A stretch of 64,000 bases of DNA from Deltaproteobacteria bacterium (GTDB taxonomy: Bacteria; Myxococcota_A; UBA796; UBA2385): positions 124,001-188,000 of the forward strand of contig JAGYJW010000003.1 of NCBI GenBank assembly GCA_018401435.1, read 5' to 3'. Made by a program: the position numbers and the translations under genes. The notes under the pieces were generated by a model. That model made no database searches. It was not told where the DNA came from and worked only from the letters and a program-made list of their open reading frames with translations. Of this stretch, positions 24,686-33,738 are shown piece by piece. Each line of letters begins with the position of its first letter. Position 1 is the first letter of the stretch.

Positions 24686-25228
24686 ATGTTGGCGTTTTTC
24701 CTGCTTCTTGCTCCAGCCTTGGCCACCGATGCCTTCCGCTGCGAGGCGGTGATGACCGGCCCCACGCCCGCCTGCGAGCTGCCGGGCACCTGGTCGGCCA
24801 CGGGCACCGGCAAGACCGAAGTCGCCGCCGGCAAGGCCGCGATTCGCCGCCTGGAGAACCTCGTCGTGAATGTGGCCGAGGAGCGGGCCCAACGCACCGC
24901 GGGCACCCTGGCCCAGGGCGTGGCGGAGCGCGCGGCCGACGCCTGCAGCCAGAGCGCCAGCACCCAGGCGCGGTTGCATTGCTACCCGGAGCCGGCCCTG
25001 GCCGACAAGAAGATCTGCTTGATCAGCCTGGCGGATACCGCCTGTTGGCGCGGTGCGCCCCTGGACCTGGAGGGCCCGGCCTGGAAGGTGATGGAGCAGG
25101 GCCGCGACCTGCTGTGCTCCACCATGGACGCCAACCTGGAGGCCGCGGGGGCCTCGGATCTGGAGCGCCTGAGCTGCCAGGTCTCCTGCCTGGAAGACAC
25201 CGCCGCCAAGTGCATCAGCCTGGATTGA
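24686..25228 (+). CDS. Secreted Cys-rich protein of unknown function
   Basis: This 180-residue protein has a clear signal peptide (MLAFFLLLAPALA, cleavage after residue 13) and about ten cysteines in the mature part, several in pairs such as CLEDTAAKC near the end, suggesting disulfides in the periplasm or outside. Its middle is helical and charged. The ATG at 24686 has GAGG upstream. It is convergent with the minus-strand gene ending at 25250. I do not recognise the family. Base 24603-24685 shows nothing else. Confidence 0.7.
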   Translation: MLAFFLLLAPALATDAFRCEAVMTGPTPACELPGTWSATGTGKTEVAAGKAAIRRLENLVVNVAEERAQRTAGTLAQGVAERAADACSQSASTQARLHCYPEPALADKKICLISLADTACWRGAPLDLEGPAWKVMEQGRDLLCSTMDANLEAAGASDLERLSCQVSCLEDTAAKCISLD

Positions 25229-25249
25229 CGGCGGCGTCGCAGCCCGGCC

Positions 25250-27450
25250 CTATTCCAGGTCGGCTTCGCGTTCGGGGCGGGTGAGCCACAACAGAGCGCT
25301 GCCAAGCTGCTCCATGGCGGCGCGAAGCTCGCCGCTGCGGCTGTCGAAGGTGGCCTTCATCGGGGCCGGGAAGCGGTCGCGGTAGTCTCCGTGGCGCTCC
25401 AGCACATCCGAGGCCTGGCGCAGGGCCTGGGCGGCGGCCACCCCGTCGGCGGCGATGTCGCGCAGGGCGGGGCCCACGCTGTCGCGGCCTTCGGCGGCCC
25501 CGCTGGTCGGCGGCGTCCGGGTCCTCGACCCCGGCGGGGGGCGCCGCGGTCGCGCAGGCGCGGTCCAGCTCCAGCTCCAGCAGATCCTGCTGCTCACCCC
25601 AGTCCTGCAAGGCCCCGGGCAGGGACAGCTCCGGCAGCTCGAAGGGGGTGCGCGCCGCCATGGGCGGCCCGCTGGCGGCCTTCTTCCAGGCGGCAGCGGC
25701 GGCCTCGGCGTCGGCGCACGTCGGCCAGGGCCTTGGCGGCGTCGGCGGCCTCCTGCGTCGCGGTCACCGCAGGCAGGTCGGCGCTGCCGGCGCTGCCCCC
25801 AGGCCGCCCGGCGCGGGGCCCGGGTGCGGGCTCGGGCCGCCTCCAGATCGGCGCGCAGCTCCAGCCAGCTCTCCACCTGCAAGGACAGGGCCTCCAGGGC
25901 CTTGCCCAGGGCCTTGATCTTGACCGGGACGAGGTCGGCGCTGGCGGCCAGGGCCGCGCTGAAGGCCTCCTGGCAGGGGCGCAGATCGTGGCGCAGGCCG
26001 TCCAGGGCGCCCCGGGCGCCCGCGAGGTCGTCGGATTGGGGCAAGGTGGCTGCGGCCGGCGCCGGCGCGGCTGCGGCGGGCGCAGGAGCCGCAGCAGGGG
26101 AGGCACTGCGGCGGCGCGGAGAAGTGCGGCTGGGGCTGCCGCTGGGCCAGCTCTGCTCGACAAGACGTTGCCCTGGGGGCTGACGTGCTGAAAACGCGAC
26201 CCCACCAGGCCCTCCAGGCCGGGGCTCTGGGCCGCCGCCTGGGCCATCCAGCGCTGCAAGGACTCGGTGAAGCCGGGCATCAGGGTGAGGGCTTGAAAGA
26301 CGAAGCGGCCATCGGCCATCTTGCGGCCGCGGCCCACCGCCTCTTCCAGGGTGCCCGCCTCGGGCAGGGCGTCGCGGGCGCGGGCGCAGGCCGGGTCGAA
26401 GTCCTTGCGCTTGGGGTCGGCCTCCACCGCCCGCAAGACCAGGCCCACGGCGTCACCCTTGCGCCCCAGCCAGAACCAGAACTGCGCTTGTTCGGCCAAG
26501 GTGGGCAGCAGCGCGCCGATCTGCTCGGCCTCGCCGGGCGGGGGCCCGCTGGCGTCGGGGGTCGCCACGGGGGCGGCAGCCGGGCGGCCTGCGGGGGGCG
26601 CGGCGCTGGCCTCCCAGGCCTCGGCGTCCACCTGCCGGTCCACCACCTGGTTCTGGGCGTCCACCTCGGTGTAGACGGCGCCGGTGATGCGCTGGGCTGC
26701 GGGATCGGCCGACCAGGTCTGCCGCCAGGCCACCAGGGCGGCGATGCAGCCGGCATAGGCCGACCGGGCCACCAGGGAGGGCGGGCTGCCCTCCTTGAAG
26801 GTGGCGATGCCCCGGGCGGCCCCGGCGGCGGGGGCGCCGGCCTCCACCGCGTCGCGCATGAAGCCGCCAAAGGCCACGCCCTTGGGATCTGTGGTGCGAT
26901 CGATGAGAATGAAGGTGGGTACTCCATTGTCATCGGGTTGACTCAACCAGAACCAGCAGCTGGCGGCCCCATCTTGGAGGGCCAGCAGGGTCTGGGCGGT
27001 GGCCGGATCGGGCGTGGGCGTGGGCGCGGGTGCGGCTGCGGGTGCCGGCGCGGCGTCGAGGCGGGCCCAGGCCGCGGGGTCCTCCTGGGTCTCTACCACC
27101 TGGTTCTGGGCGTCCACCTGGGTGAAGCGGGCGTCGCGCAGCGCCTCCAGCCCAGGGGCGCGGGCCAGACCGGCGGCCGCCCAGGTGGCCAGGCCCTCAA
27201 TCAAGCCGGGAAAGGGGCTGCGGGAGATGAGGCTGAGGGTGCCCCCCGCCTTGCGGGTGGCGATGCCGTTGGTGGCCGGGCCCTGGGCGGCGAGGGCCTT
27301 GGCTTGGGGTCCGAATTCCACCCCTTTGGGATCGCTGGCGCGGTTGACCAGCACAAAGCCAGGGGCGGCGGGGTCTCCCCCGAAACAGAACCAGAGCGAC
27401 GCGTCGGCGCCGGCTTCGGAGAGGGTCTGGGCGACTTCGATTGGGTCCAC
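25250..27450 (-). pseudogene. Three-repeat WFWL protein, frame-broken in its 3' third
   Basis: The start is GTG 27450 with GGAG about eight bases upstream. The first 460 residues are intact and hold three copies of a domain of roughly 115-150 residues. Copy 1 has SLWFCFGGD, FVLVNRASDPKGVEFG and FTQVDAQNQVVETQEDPAAW. Copy 2 has SCWFWLSQP, FILIDRTTDPKGVAFG and YTEVDAQNQVVDRQVDAEAW. Copy 3 has QFWFWLGRK, VLRAVEADPKRKDFD and FQHVSPQGNVLSS. An Ala/Pro linker and a helical C-terminal domain follow, ending RPEREADLE at 25250. After about 26060 coding sense changes frame at least four times. The first joint is fixed by one added base. Family not recognised. It follows two minus-strand genes, so it may share the EF-G transcript. 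Confidence 0.65.
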
Positions 27451-27508
27451 TGCTGCTCCGGCGACCGGTGGGGGCCGCAGTGTAGCGCAGGCCGTCGCGC
27501 CCCCCCTC

Positions 27509-28480
27509 TCAGCGGCCGCGACCCCGTCCGCCTTCGTCGTCCTCGTCGGTCTTGCGGCTGGTCGCAAAGACCGGCGCAACCGAAGGCTCGAAGACCGGGC
27601 CGGCGCCCACGCCCACTTGCACGCCCAGGTGGACCACCGGCTGCAGCGGCTTGTTCAGGGCGCGCATGACCTCGGCCGTGTCATCCGAAGGCAGGTCGGG
27701 AAAGGGCAGCAGGGCCACATTCATGTTGAAGTCGCCCCGGACGCCTTCGAGCAGGCGGTTGAGTTCATCGCCCTTTTCGCCGCCCACCGCCCGGGCCATG
27801 GCCTCGATATAGCCCAACAACGCGGGATCGCAGGACATGGGCGGAACCCGCACCTGCAGCACCTTTTCGGTGCCAATGCCCAGGATGATCACCGACAGGG
27901 CCGACAAGCCGAAGGGCAGGCCCGAGTGCATGCCGCTGGGGCTGTCGCTGTCGTTGGCCAGGACCAGGTAGAGGTGACGGATGTTGAGCGGGCGGCGCCA
28001 GGCCAGGCTGGGCAGGCGCCCGGACAAGACACCGCGCCGGCCCTCGATGGTCCAATTCTTGGTGCTGCCGTCATCGACCTGCTGGGCATACCACTCGGCC
28101 AAGGGCGCGGGCAGCTCGTCCAGGGGCACCGTCGGGCGCACCCGGGCCGGGCGCGTGCCCCGCTGGGGGTCTACCGGGTAGAGGTCCACCATGCACTGGG
28201 TGAGCAGGCCCGCGATGCGGGTCCAGGCCACGGGCACGATGTCGCCCTCGGGCGGCTTGCCGAAGATGGGGATGTCGCCGCTGACCTCGACCATCTTGGG
28301 CCAGGCGCCCAGCTGGTAGGGAAAGACCGTGACCGTGGGCCCCGAGGCGTCCTCGTCGGTGAAGCGCCCCTTGACCGCCACCGAGTCCAGCCCGGCCCGG
28401 ATGAGGATGTCCCGGATCCACTCCATCAGGCGGGCGTGGACCAGGCGGGTGACCTCGAGGGTGTGGGCGAACTGGTTCAC
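27509..28480 (-). CDS. Conserved-looking protein of unknown function
   Basis: This 323-residue soluble protein starts at GTG 28480, 28 bases after the EF-G stop, and ends 58 bases before the three-repeat gene, so an operon of three genes is likely. The N-terminal half is mixed alpha/beta with a helix EVTRLVHARLMEWIRDIL and strand PTVTVFPYQLG. The middle has RRPLNIRHLYLVLAN, and the C-terminus is charged and disordered (RKTDEDDEGGRGRGR). There is no signal peptide, membrane helix or catalytic motif. The layout faintly recalls Pvc16/DUF4255-type proteins, but I could not support that. It is probably cytoplasmic. Confidence 0.7.
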   Translation of the reverse strand: MNQFAHTLEVTRLVHARLMEWIRDILIRAGLDSVAVKGRFTDEDASGPTVTVFPYQLGAWPKMVEVSGDIPIFGKPPEGDIVPVAWTRIAGLLTQCMVDLYPVDPQRGTRPARVRPTVPLDELPAPLAEWYAQQVDDGSTKNWTIEGRRGVLSGRLPSLAWRRPLNIRHLYLVLANDSDSPSGMHSGLPFGLSALSVIILGIGTEKVLQVRVPPMSCDPALLGYIEAMARAVGGEKGDELNRLLEGVRGDFNMNVALLPFPDLPSDDTAEVMRALNKPLQPVVHLGVQVGVGAGPVFEPSVAPVFATSRKTDEDDEGGRGRGR

Positions 28481-28508
28481 AGTGGGCTCGGGTCTGGGTT
28501 GGGCGGCG

Positions 28509-30596
28509 TCAGCTTACGTCGAAGCGGGCGAATTCCATCGTGAACTGACCGCGACCCTTGGTGAGGCTGCGCAATTCGGTGGTGTAGCCGAGCAGGGCCT
28601 CGAGGGGGCAGTCGCCGATCACGGTGGTGGTGCCCATATCGGCTTCCTGGCCGGTGATCAGCGCGCCCCGCGACTGCAGATCACCCAGGACGGTGCCCAG
28701 GTTGTCGTCGGGCACGACCACCTCGATGCGCATCAAGGGCCGCAGCACCTGGCCGCCGCCCTTGACCAGGGCCTCGCGCACGGCCTGGCTGGCGGCGATG
28801 CGCAGGGCCTGGGGCGTGCTGCCGCTGTCGAAGACCTCGACCTCGACCAGCTCGACCGCCACATCCTGCAGCAGGGCGCCCTCGATGGGACCGGCGATGG
28901 TGCCATCGTTCACGCCGGCCTTGACCGCGTCCATCTGGGCGGCGGTGAAGGGCGCGCCGGGGGGCAGGATCGTGGGGGTGCAGCGCACCTCGATGCCGCC
29001 GTCGCGGGGCTGGGGGCGGGCCTTGGCCAGGCAGCGGGCGTGCAGGTGAAGCTCCTTGTCTTCGCCCACCTTGAAGCGTCGGTCCACCACCACATCGGCC
29101 GTGCCGGGGCCGCCGATGGTCTCGCGGGTCATCACCCGGGGGCGTCCCGCCCGGACATCCAGCCCGTATTCGCGCTGGATGCGCTCGAAGATGATCTGCA
29201 GGTGCAGCTCGCCCATGCCCTTGAGCACGCGCTGGCCGGTCTCCTTGTCCTCTTCCAGGCGCAGGGTGGGGTCCTCTTCGCAGAGCTTCTCGAGCACCTC
29301 GACCAGCTTCTCCTCCTCCTTGGCCGAGGTGGGCTCGACCGCGAGGCCCAGCACCGGTTCGCGGGCCTGGATGCGCTCCAGGCGCAGGTCGATCTCCGGG
29401 TCGCAGAGGGTGTCGCCGGTGCTGGCGTGGCGAAGGCCGGCCAGCAGCACGATCTCGCCGGCGGTGGCCACCTCGATGCGCTTCTTGCGGTGGGCGTCCA
29501 CCTCGAAGATCCGCGCCACGCGCTCAACCTGGTCGCTCCCGCCGATTCGTACGGCGTCGCCGGCATTCAGCACGCCCTGGTAGATGCGCACGAAGACGTG
29601 GCGGCGGCCCTCCCAGAGCTGGATCTTGAAGGCCAGGGCCACCAGGGGGCCCTCCGGCGTCATCTCCACAAAGGTCTCTTCGGGCTCTTCGCCTTCGACC
29701 GCGCGCTTGCGGGCGATGGCCGGGGGGCGCTCCAAGGGGTTGGGCATGAGCTTGAGCACGCCGTCCAGCAGGGGCTGCACCCCCCAATTGCGAAGGGCTG
29801 AGCCCGCAAAGACCGGGTGCGCCCGGCCGCCCAGGGTGGCCCGACGCAGGGCCGCCCAGATGCGGTCGGTGGGGATGTCGGCCTCTTCCAGCACCAGGTC
29901 TTCGAGGTCGGGGTCTTCTTCTGCGCAGGACAGCAGCATGCTCTCGCGGTGGTGCTGCAGCAGCTCTTGGAGGGCTTCGGGCACGGGTCCGCGGGTGATC
30001 GTCTCGCCGTTGTCGCCCGAGAAGGTGATCAGCTCCTGGTTGACCAGGTCGATCAGGCGGGTGCCGTCGGGTTCGGGCACGCAGACGGGTACGGGTTTGG
30101 CGTGCAGCCGGCGGGCCAGGGACTTCAGGCAGCGGTCATAGCTGGCGCCGGGGCGATCCATCTTGTTGACGAAGATGACCCGGGGGATCTCGAAGCGGCT
30201 GGCCTGGCGCCAGACGGTCTCGGTCTGGGGCTCGACCCCGCGCACGCCGTCCATCACGATGACGGCCCCGTCCAACACACGCATGGCGCGCTCCACCTCG
30301 ATGGTGAAGTCCACGTGTCCGGGGGTGTCGATGATGTTGATGGTCATGCCATCCCACGGACAGCGGGTGACCGCGCTGCCAATGGTGATGCCGTGGGCCT
30401 TTTCCTCGGCCATGAAGTCCATGGTCGCGCTGGCGTCGTGGACCTCGCCGATCTTGTGGGAGGCGCCGGTATAGAACAGGATGCGCTCGGTGAGCGTCGT
30501 CTTGCCGGCGTCGATGTGGGCGGCGATGCCGATGTTGCGGACCTGGGAGAGGTCGATGCTCTTGGTCGCAGTCTTCTGCGGCTTCTTCTGGGCCAC
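28509..30596 (-). CDS. fusA: Elongation factor G paralogue
   Basis: This 695-residue translational GTPase starts at GTG 30596 with GGGAG six bases upstream. Motifs are G1 AHIDAGKTT (residues 26-34), G2 HGITIGS (68-74), G3 DTPGHVDF, G4 NKMD and G5 GSALRNWG. Domains II to V follow, with the EF-G C-terminal MGTTTVIGDCPLEALLGYTTELRSLTKGRGQFTMEF. In canonical EF-G the switch reads RGITITS; here it is HGITIGS. It is not next to rpsL, rpsG or tuf, so it may be a second EF-G (EF-G2 or spdEFG type) rather than the main one. The known roles of EF-G are translocation and, with RRF, ribosome recycling; some paralogues do only one of these. It heads a likely three-gene operon. Confidence 0.9.
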   Translation of the reverse strand: MAQKKPQKTATKSIDLSQVRNIGIAAHIDAGKTTLTERILFYTGASHKIGEVHDASATMDFMAEEKAHGITIGSAVTRCPWDGMTINIIDTPGHVDFTIEVERAMRVLDGAVIVMDGVRGVEPQTETVWRQASRFEIPRVIFVNKMDRPGASYDRCLKSLARRLHAKPVPVCVPEPDGTRLIDLVNQELITFSGDNGETITRGPVPEALQELLQHHRESMLLSCAEEDPDLEDLVLEEADIPTDRIWAALRRATLGGRAHPVFAGSALRNWGVQPLLDGVLKLMPNPLERPPAIARKRAVEGEEPEETFVEMTPEGPLVALAFKIQLWEGRRHVFVRIYQGVLNAGDAVRIGGSDQVERVARIFEVDAHRKKRIEVATAGEIVLLAGLRHASTGDTLCDPEIDLRLERIQAREPVLGLAVEPTSAKEEEKLVEVLEKLCEEDPTLRLEEDKETGQRVLKGMGELHLQIIFERIQREYGLDVRAGRPRVMTRETIGGPGTADVVVDRRFKVGEDKELHLHARCLAKARPQPRDGGIEVRCTPTILPPGAPFTAAQMDAVKAGVNDGTIAGPIEGALLQDVAVELVEVEVFDSGSTPQALRIAASQAVREALVKGGGQVLRPLMRIEVVVPDDNLGTVLGDLQSRGALITGQEADMGTTTVIGDCPLEALLGYTTELRSLTKGRGQFTMEFARFDVS

Positions 30597-30665
30597 GACG
30601 GGCTCCCGGGGTGGCGGCGGAGGGCCGTGAGCTAACCCCACGCCGCCCCATCGGCCGCAAGCGCG

Positions 30666-30695
30666 TGCGGCCGCCGGGTGGCTCCGGCGGCCGCA
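30666..30695 (-). terminator. Perfect 12-base GC hairpin after the DUF6174 gene
   Basis: TGCGGCCGCCGG at 30666-30677 pairs perfectly with 30684-30695 around a 6-base loop. It begins 20 bases after the lipoprotein stop, before the EF-G start. There is no T-run. It probably separates the two minus-strand transcripts. Confidence 0.6.
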
Positions 30696-30715
30696 GCCTG
30701 GCTTGGGGCGGCTGC

Positions 30716-31423
30716 TCAGTCGTTGCTGCGCACCGCGTACTTCTGGATGACGATGCCCGGCGCGCCCTTGACCTCTTCGTGGGTGACGACCATCGTGGGG
30801 TAGCCGGTGCTGGGGTCGAATTCGATCTCGACCAGCTCAGCGCCCTTGACCACGCGGCGGGCAATGCTGTCAAAGACCTGCTCCACACTGGGGAAGTCGC
30901 CGATCTTGCCGGCGTCGCCACTGTGGACTTCGCGGACATCGGCGACGTGTCCATCGCAGACGATGGCCTTGAGTTCGGCGCTGTCGCTGAAGTCGCCATT
31001 GCCGATGCTGAGCGTCATGTCAGCCAGGTAGACCACGGGGCCCTGGTCGGCCCACAGGCCGCAGGCCTTGTCCAGGGCGACCAGCTCGGGGAAGGCCGCC
31101 AGCACGCCGTCGGCGTATTCGGGGCAGCCCTTGGGCGCTTCGGGCACCTGCTCGCAGTACTTGTCGATCTCGTCGGGGCGCAGGCCCTCGCTCGGGCCCT
31201 TCCCGTCGCCGGCGCCCTCGTCCTTGATCTCCTCCTTTTCGCCCGCTTGTTCGGCCCTGTAGGCGCCGAGGTCCAGCGCAGGCGCCTTCTGGATGCGCAG
31301 GGGGCGGCCGGCGATGCCCTTCTCGTCTGCCTGCACGCTGTCGTCGGCGACGTCCTGGGCGCCTTCGGGGGCGCAGGCGACGGTGGCGGCGGCGGCGATG
31401 CTGAAGAGGATGCTGCGGTTCAT
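30716..31423 (-). CDS. DUF6174-domain lipoprotein
   Basis: This 235-residue protein starts at ATG 31423 with AGGAG six bases upstream. It has a lipoprotein signal with lipobox TVAC, then a charged disordered segment (residues about 20-75). A small Cys-containing region follows (CEQVPEAPKGC), and near the end is the DUF6174 signature: SVEQVFDSIARRV, then VEIEFDPSTGYPTMVV (about 185-220). DUF6174 proteins are small secreted or lipid-anchored proteins of unknown function. It is transcribed away from carA and ends at a strong hairpin. A candidate shared control region lies at 31588-31616. Confidence 0.8.
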   Translation of the reverse strand: MNRSILFSIAAAATVACAPEGAQDVADDSVQADEKGIAGRPLRIQKAPALDLGAYRAEQAGEKEEIKDEGAGDGKGPSEGLRPDEIDKYCEQVPEAPKGCPEYADGVLAAFPELVALDKACGLWADQGPVVYLADMTLSIGNGDFSDSAELKAIVCDGHVADVREVHSGDAGKIGDFPSVEQVFDSIARRVVKGAELVEIEFDPSTGYPTMVVTHEEVKGAPGIVIQKYAVRSND

Positions 31424-31587
31424 GGGGGCTCCTGGGGGTGATGTCGGGTGGACACACACCCATGGAGCAAGGCCCGTGCCAGGCTGGATCGCGCTGGGGG
31501 ATCGCCGCAGAGAAGGCCGTCGAGGTGACGCTTCTGCTCTTGCAAGGCGCCTTTTGGGGTGGGCGACCTGAAATCGGCACCGTGTCG

Positions 31588-31616
31588 CTCAAGAACGCTT
31601 GAGTTTCAACTTGACA
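31588..31616. promoter_or_regulatory. Palindrome and TTGACA box upstream of carA
   Basis: CTCAAG-AACG-CTTGAG (31588-31603) is a perfect inverted repeat and is followed by TTGACA at 31611-31616, an exact -35 consensus. No good -10 box follows at the usual distance. It sits in the 264-base gap between divergent genes (31424-31687), which otherwise shows nothing. It may be an operator for one or both genes. Confidence 0.4.
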
Positions 31617-31687
31617 CATTTGCGCCAGCGTCGCGCCAGGACGGCCGGGCCGGTTAGATGCGGCCGCCCGCGGGCCCTGGAGGTGAG

Positions 31688-32782
31688 ATGGGCGGCATCC
31701 TGCTCCTCGAAGACGGCAAGAGCTTCACCGGCGAAGCCTACGGCGCGAAAGGCACGCGCGTGGGCGAGGTCGTCTTCAACACGGCCATGACCGGCTACCA
31801 GGAGGTCCTCACCGACCCCTCCTACGCCGAACAGATCGTGGTGATGACCGCCGTTCACATCGGCAATACCGGCGTGAACGACGAGGACCCCGAGAGCGAC
31901 CGGGTCTGGCCCTCGGGCTTCGTGGCCCGGCGCTTCTCGCGGGTGCACAGCAACCACCGCGCCCAGGCGGGTCTCGACCAGTATCTGCGTCAGGCCGGCG
32001 TTCCCGGCATGCACGGCATCGACACGCGGGCCCTGGTCCGCCACCTGCGCGACAAGGGGGCCATGCGGGCCGTCGTCTCGACGGATGGCACCCCCGCAGA
32101 CGAGCTCTGGCGCCAGCTTCAGGCCTGGCCGGGCATGGTGGGCCGCAGCCTCGCCCTCGAGGTGGGCACCCGCGAGCGCATGTTGCTCCATGACCCCGCC
32201 TCTCCGCGCCTGCGGGTGGCCCTGGTCGATGGCGGCGCCAAGCGCAACATCGGGCGGCTGCTGGCCCAGGCGGGCTGCCGGGTGGAGCTGCACCCCATCG
32301 ACGCGCCGGCTGAAGCGTGGATGGAGGGCAACGATCTGGTCTTCTTGAGCAATGGCCCTGGCGACCCCGCGGCCCTGCCCGGCGTGGTCGAGCAGGTGCG
32401 CCGCTGCATCGGCAAGCGGCCGGTGGTGGGCATCTGCCTGGGCCACCAGCTGCTGGGCCTCGCGTTGGGGGCCCGCACCTTCAAGCTGCCCTTTGGCCAC
32501 CGGGGCGCCAACCACCCCGTTCGCGACGAAGAGACGGGACGGGTCGAGGTCACCAGCCAGAACCACGGTTTTTGCGTGGACCTCGACGGGCTGAGGGCGG
32601 CGGGGGGCCAGGTCACCCACGTCAACCTCAACGATGGCACCCTGGCGGGCTTCCGCCACGACGCCAAGGGCGTGATGGGGGTGCAATTCCACCCCGAGTC
32701 CTGCCCCGGCCCCCGCGACAGCGCCCACCTGGTGCTGGACCGCTTCCTGGAATTCGCCGAGGCCCGGCGCCCGGCCTCCTGA
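31688..32782 (+). CDS. carA: Carbamoyl-phosphate synthase small subunit
   Basis: This 364-residue glutaminase supplies ammonia to CarB for carbamoyl phosphate, the precursor of arginine and pyrimidines. The start ATG 31688 has GGAGGTGAG directly before it. The N-terminal CPSase_sm domain has LEDGKSFTGEAYG, FNTAMTGYQEVLTDPSY and IDTRALVRHLR. The class I GATase domain has FLSNGPGDPAAL, the nucleophile C250 in GICLGHQLLGLALG, and H335/E337 in FHPESCPGP. All catalytic residues are present and the length is normal. carB is not adjacent: the next gene, on the opposite strand, ends 13 bases after carA. Confidence 0.95.
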   Translation: MGGILLLEDGKSFTGEAYGAKGTRVGEVVFNTAMTGYQEVLTDPSYAEQIVVMTAVHIGNTGVNDEDPESDRVWPSGFVARRFSRVHSNHRAQAGLDQYLRQAGVPGMHGIDTRALVRHLRDKGAMRAVVSTDGTPADELWRQLQAWPGMVGRSLALEVGTRERMLLHDPASPRLRVALVDGGAKRNIGRLLAQAGCRVELHPIDAPAEAWMEGNDLVFLSNGPGDPAALPGVVEQVRRCIGKRPVVGICLGHQLLGLALGARTFKLPFGHRGANHPVRDEETGRVEVTSQNHGFCVDLDGLRAAGGQVTHVNLNDGTLAGFRHDAKGVMGVQFHPESCPGPRDSAHLVLDRFLEFAEARRPAS

Positions 32783-32795
32783 ACACCTGGTCGCC

Positions 32796-33623
32796 TCAGT
32801 CCAACAGGGCGTCCAAGGCTGACTTTGCGCCACCCGCATCCCATAGGATGTCGTTGTGGCCGGCGCCGGGCACCGCGATCAGGCGGGAGCCCGGCAGGGC
32901 TGCGGCCAGCTCCCGGGCCTGGGCGATGGGCACCACCGCGTCGGCCTCACCGTGGATGATCAGGGTGGGGATGCGCACATGGGGCGCCCGGTCGATGGAG
33001 GGGAAGGGGTTGGCCATGAGCAGCTTCACGGGCAGCCAGGGGTAGCGCGCCGCGCCCACCTTCCATGCCGCTGAGAAGGTGCTCTCCAGCACCAGGGCCC
33101 CAGGCCGCTGGCCGGGTGGCAGCTGGCTGAGGCGCTCGGCCAGGCCCACCGCCACACCGCCCCCCAGGCTCTTGCCCATGATCACGATGTCCCGGGGTTC
33201 GTGGCTCTCGAGGGCCTCGCGCCAGGCGGCGGCAGCGTCGTCGATCAGCCCCGCCTCGTCCGGGGAGCCCGCGCTGCCGGGGTAGCCCCGGTAGTTCACG
33301 TGCAGGATGGCGAAACCCGCGTCCAGCAAGCTCTGGTAGCGCGGGTCCTGGGCGCCCACCGACGACCCGTTGCCGCTCAGCAGCAGCGCCAGGTGGGGCC
33401 CCGCGCCGACGCGCCATCCATAGAGCGCCGTGCCATCGGCGGATCGGATGCGCAGCTCCTGGGCCTGCCAGGCCCGGGCCCGCGCGGCCAGGGTGGCGTC
33501 GTCCAGGCTGGGCCGGGGAAAGATCAGCCGGCTCTCCATGGCCACCATGGCCACCAGGACCAAGCCATAGACCAGGCCGAGGGCGCCGGCCAGGCGGCCG
33601 AGCCCGCGCGACAGGCGCCTCAT
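32796..33623 (-). CDS. Membrane-anchored alpha/beta hydrolase
   Basis: With ATG 33623 as start the protein has 275 residues; GTG 33677 would add 18. An N-terminal helix (about residues 12-30, LVYGLVLVAMVAM) anchors it. The hydrolase fold follows: NYRGYPGSAGSP (oxyanion loop region), nucleophile Ser in GKSLGGG (S152), the acid in IHGEADAVVP and His in GAGHNDIL. This order fits the Bem46/ABHD13-like group of serine hydrolases. The substrate is unknown; lipids or small esters are usual. It is convergent with carA and divergent from the MopE/FG-GAP gene. Confidence 0.85.
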   Translation of the reverse strand: MRRLSRGLGRLAGALGLVYGLVLVAMVAMESRLIFPRPSLDDATLAARARAWQAQELRIRSADGTALYGWRVGAGPHLALLLSGNGSSVGAQDPRYQSLLDAGFAILHVNYRGYPGSAGSPDEAGLIDDAAAAWREALESHEPRDIVIMGKSLGGGVAVGLAERLSQLPPGQRPGALVLESTFSAAWKVGAARYPWLPVKLLMANPFPSIDRAPHVRIPTLIIHGEADAVVPIAQARELAAALPGSRLIAVPGAGHNDILWDAGGAKSALDALLD

Positions 33624-33697
33624 CGGTCTGCGCTGGGTCTGGGGGTGGCCGGGGCCGCTTGCTGCAGGATGAGACACCGCCGGGGAGAGGGCTGTCG

Positions 33698-33703
33698 TAT
33701 AGT
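33698..33703 (+). promoter_or_regulatory. Possible -10 box for the MopE/FG-GAP lipoprotein gene
   Basis: TATAGT stands out in a GC-rich gap, 35 bases before the ATG at 33739. No convincing -35 box is present. Confidence 0.3.
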
Positions 33704-33738
33704 AGTCCTGCTTGTTGACCGCCGCCCCGAGAGGATGG

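Noticed and set aside
27509-28480. Contractile-injection-system adaptor (Pvc16/DUF4255) assignment
   Set aside because: Only vague resemblance of strand layout. No sheath, tube, spike or AAA+ genes are in the window.
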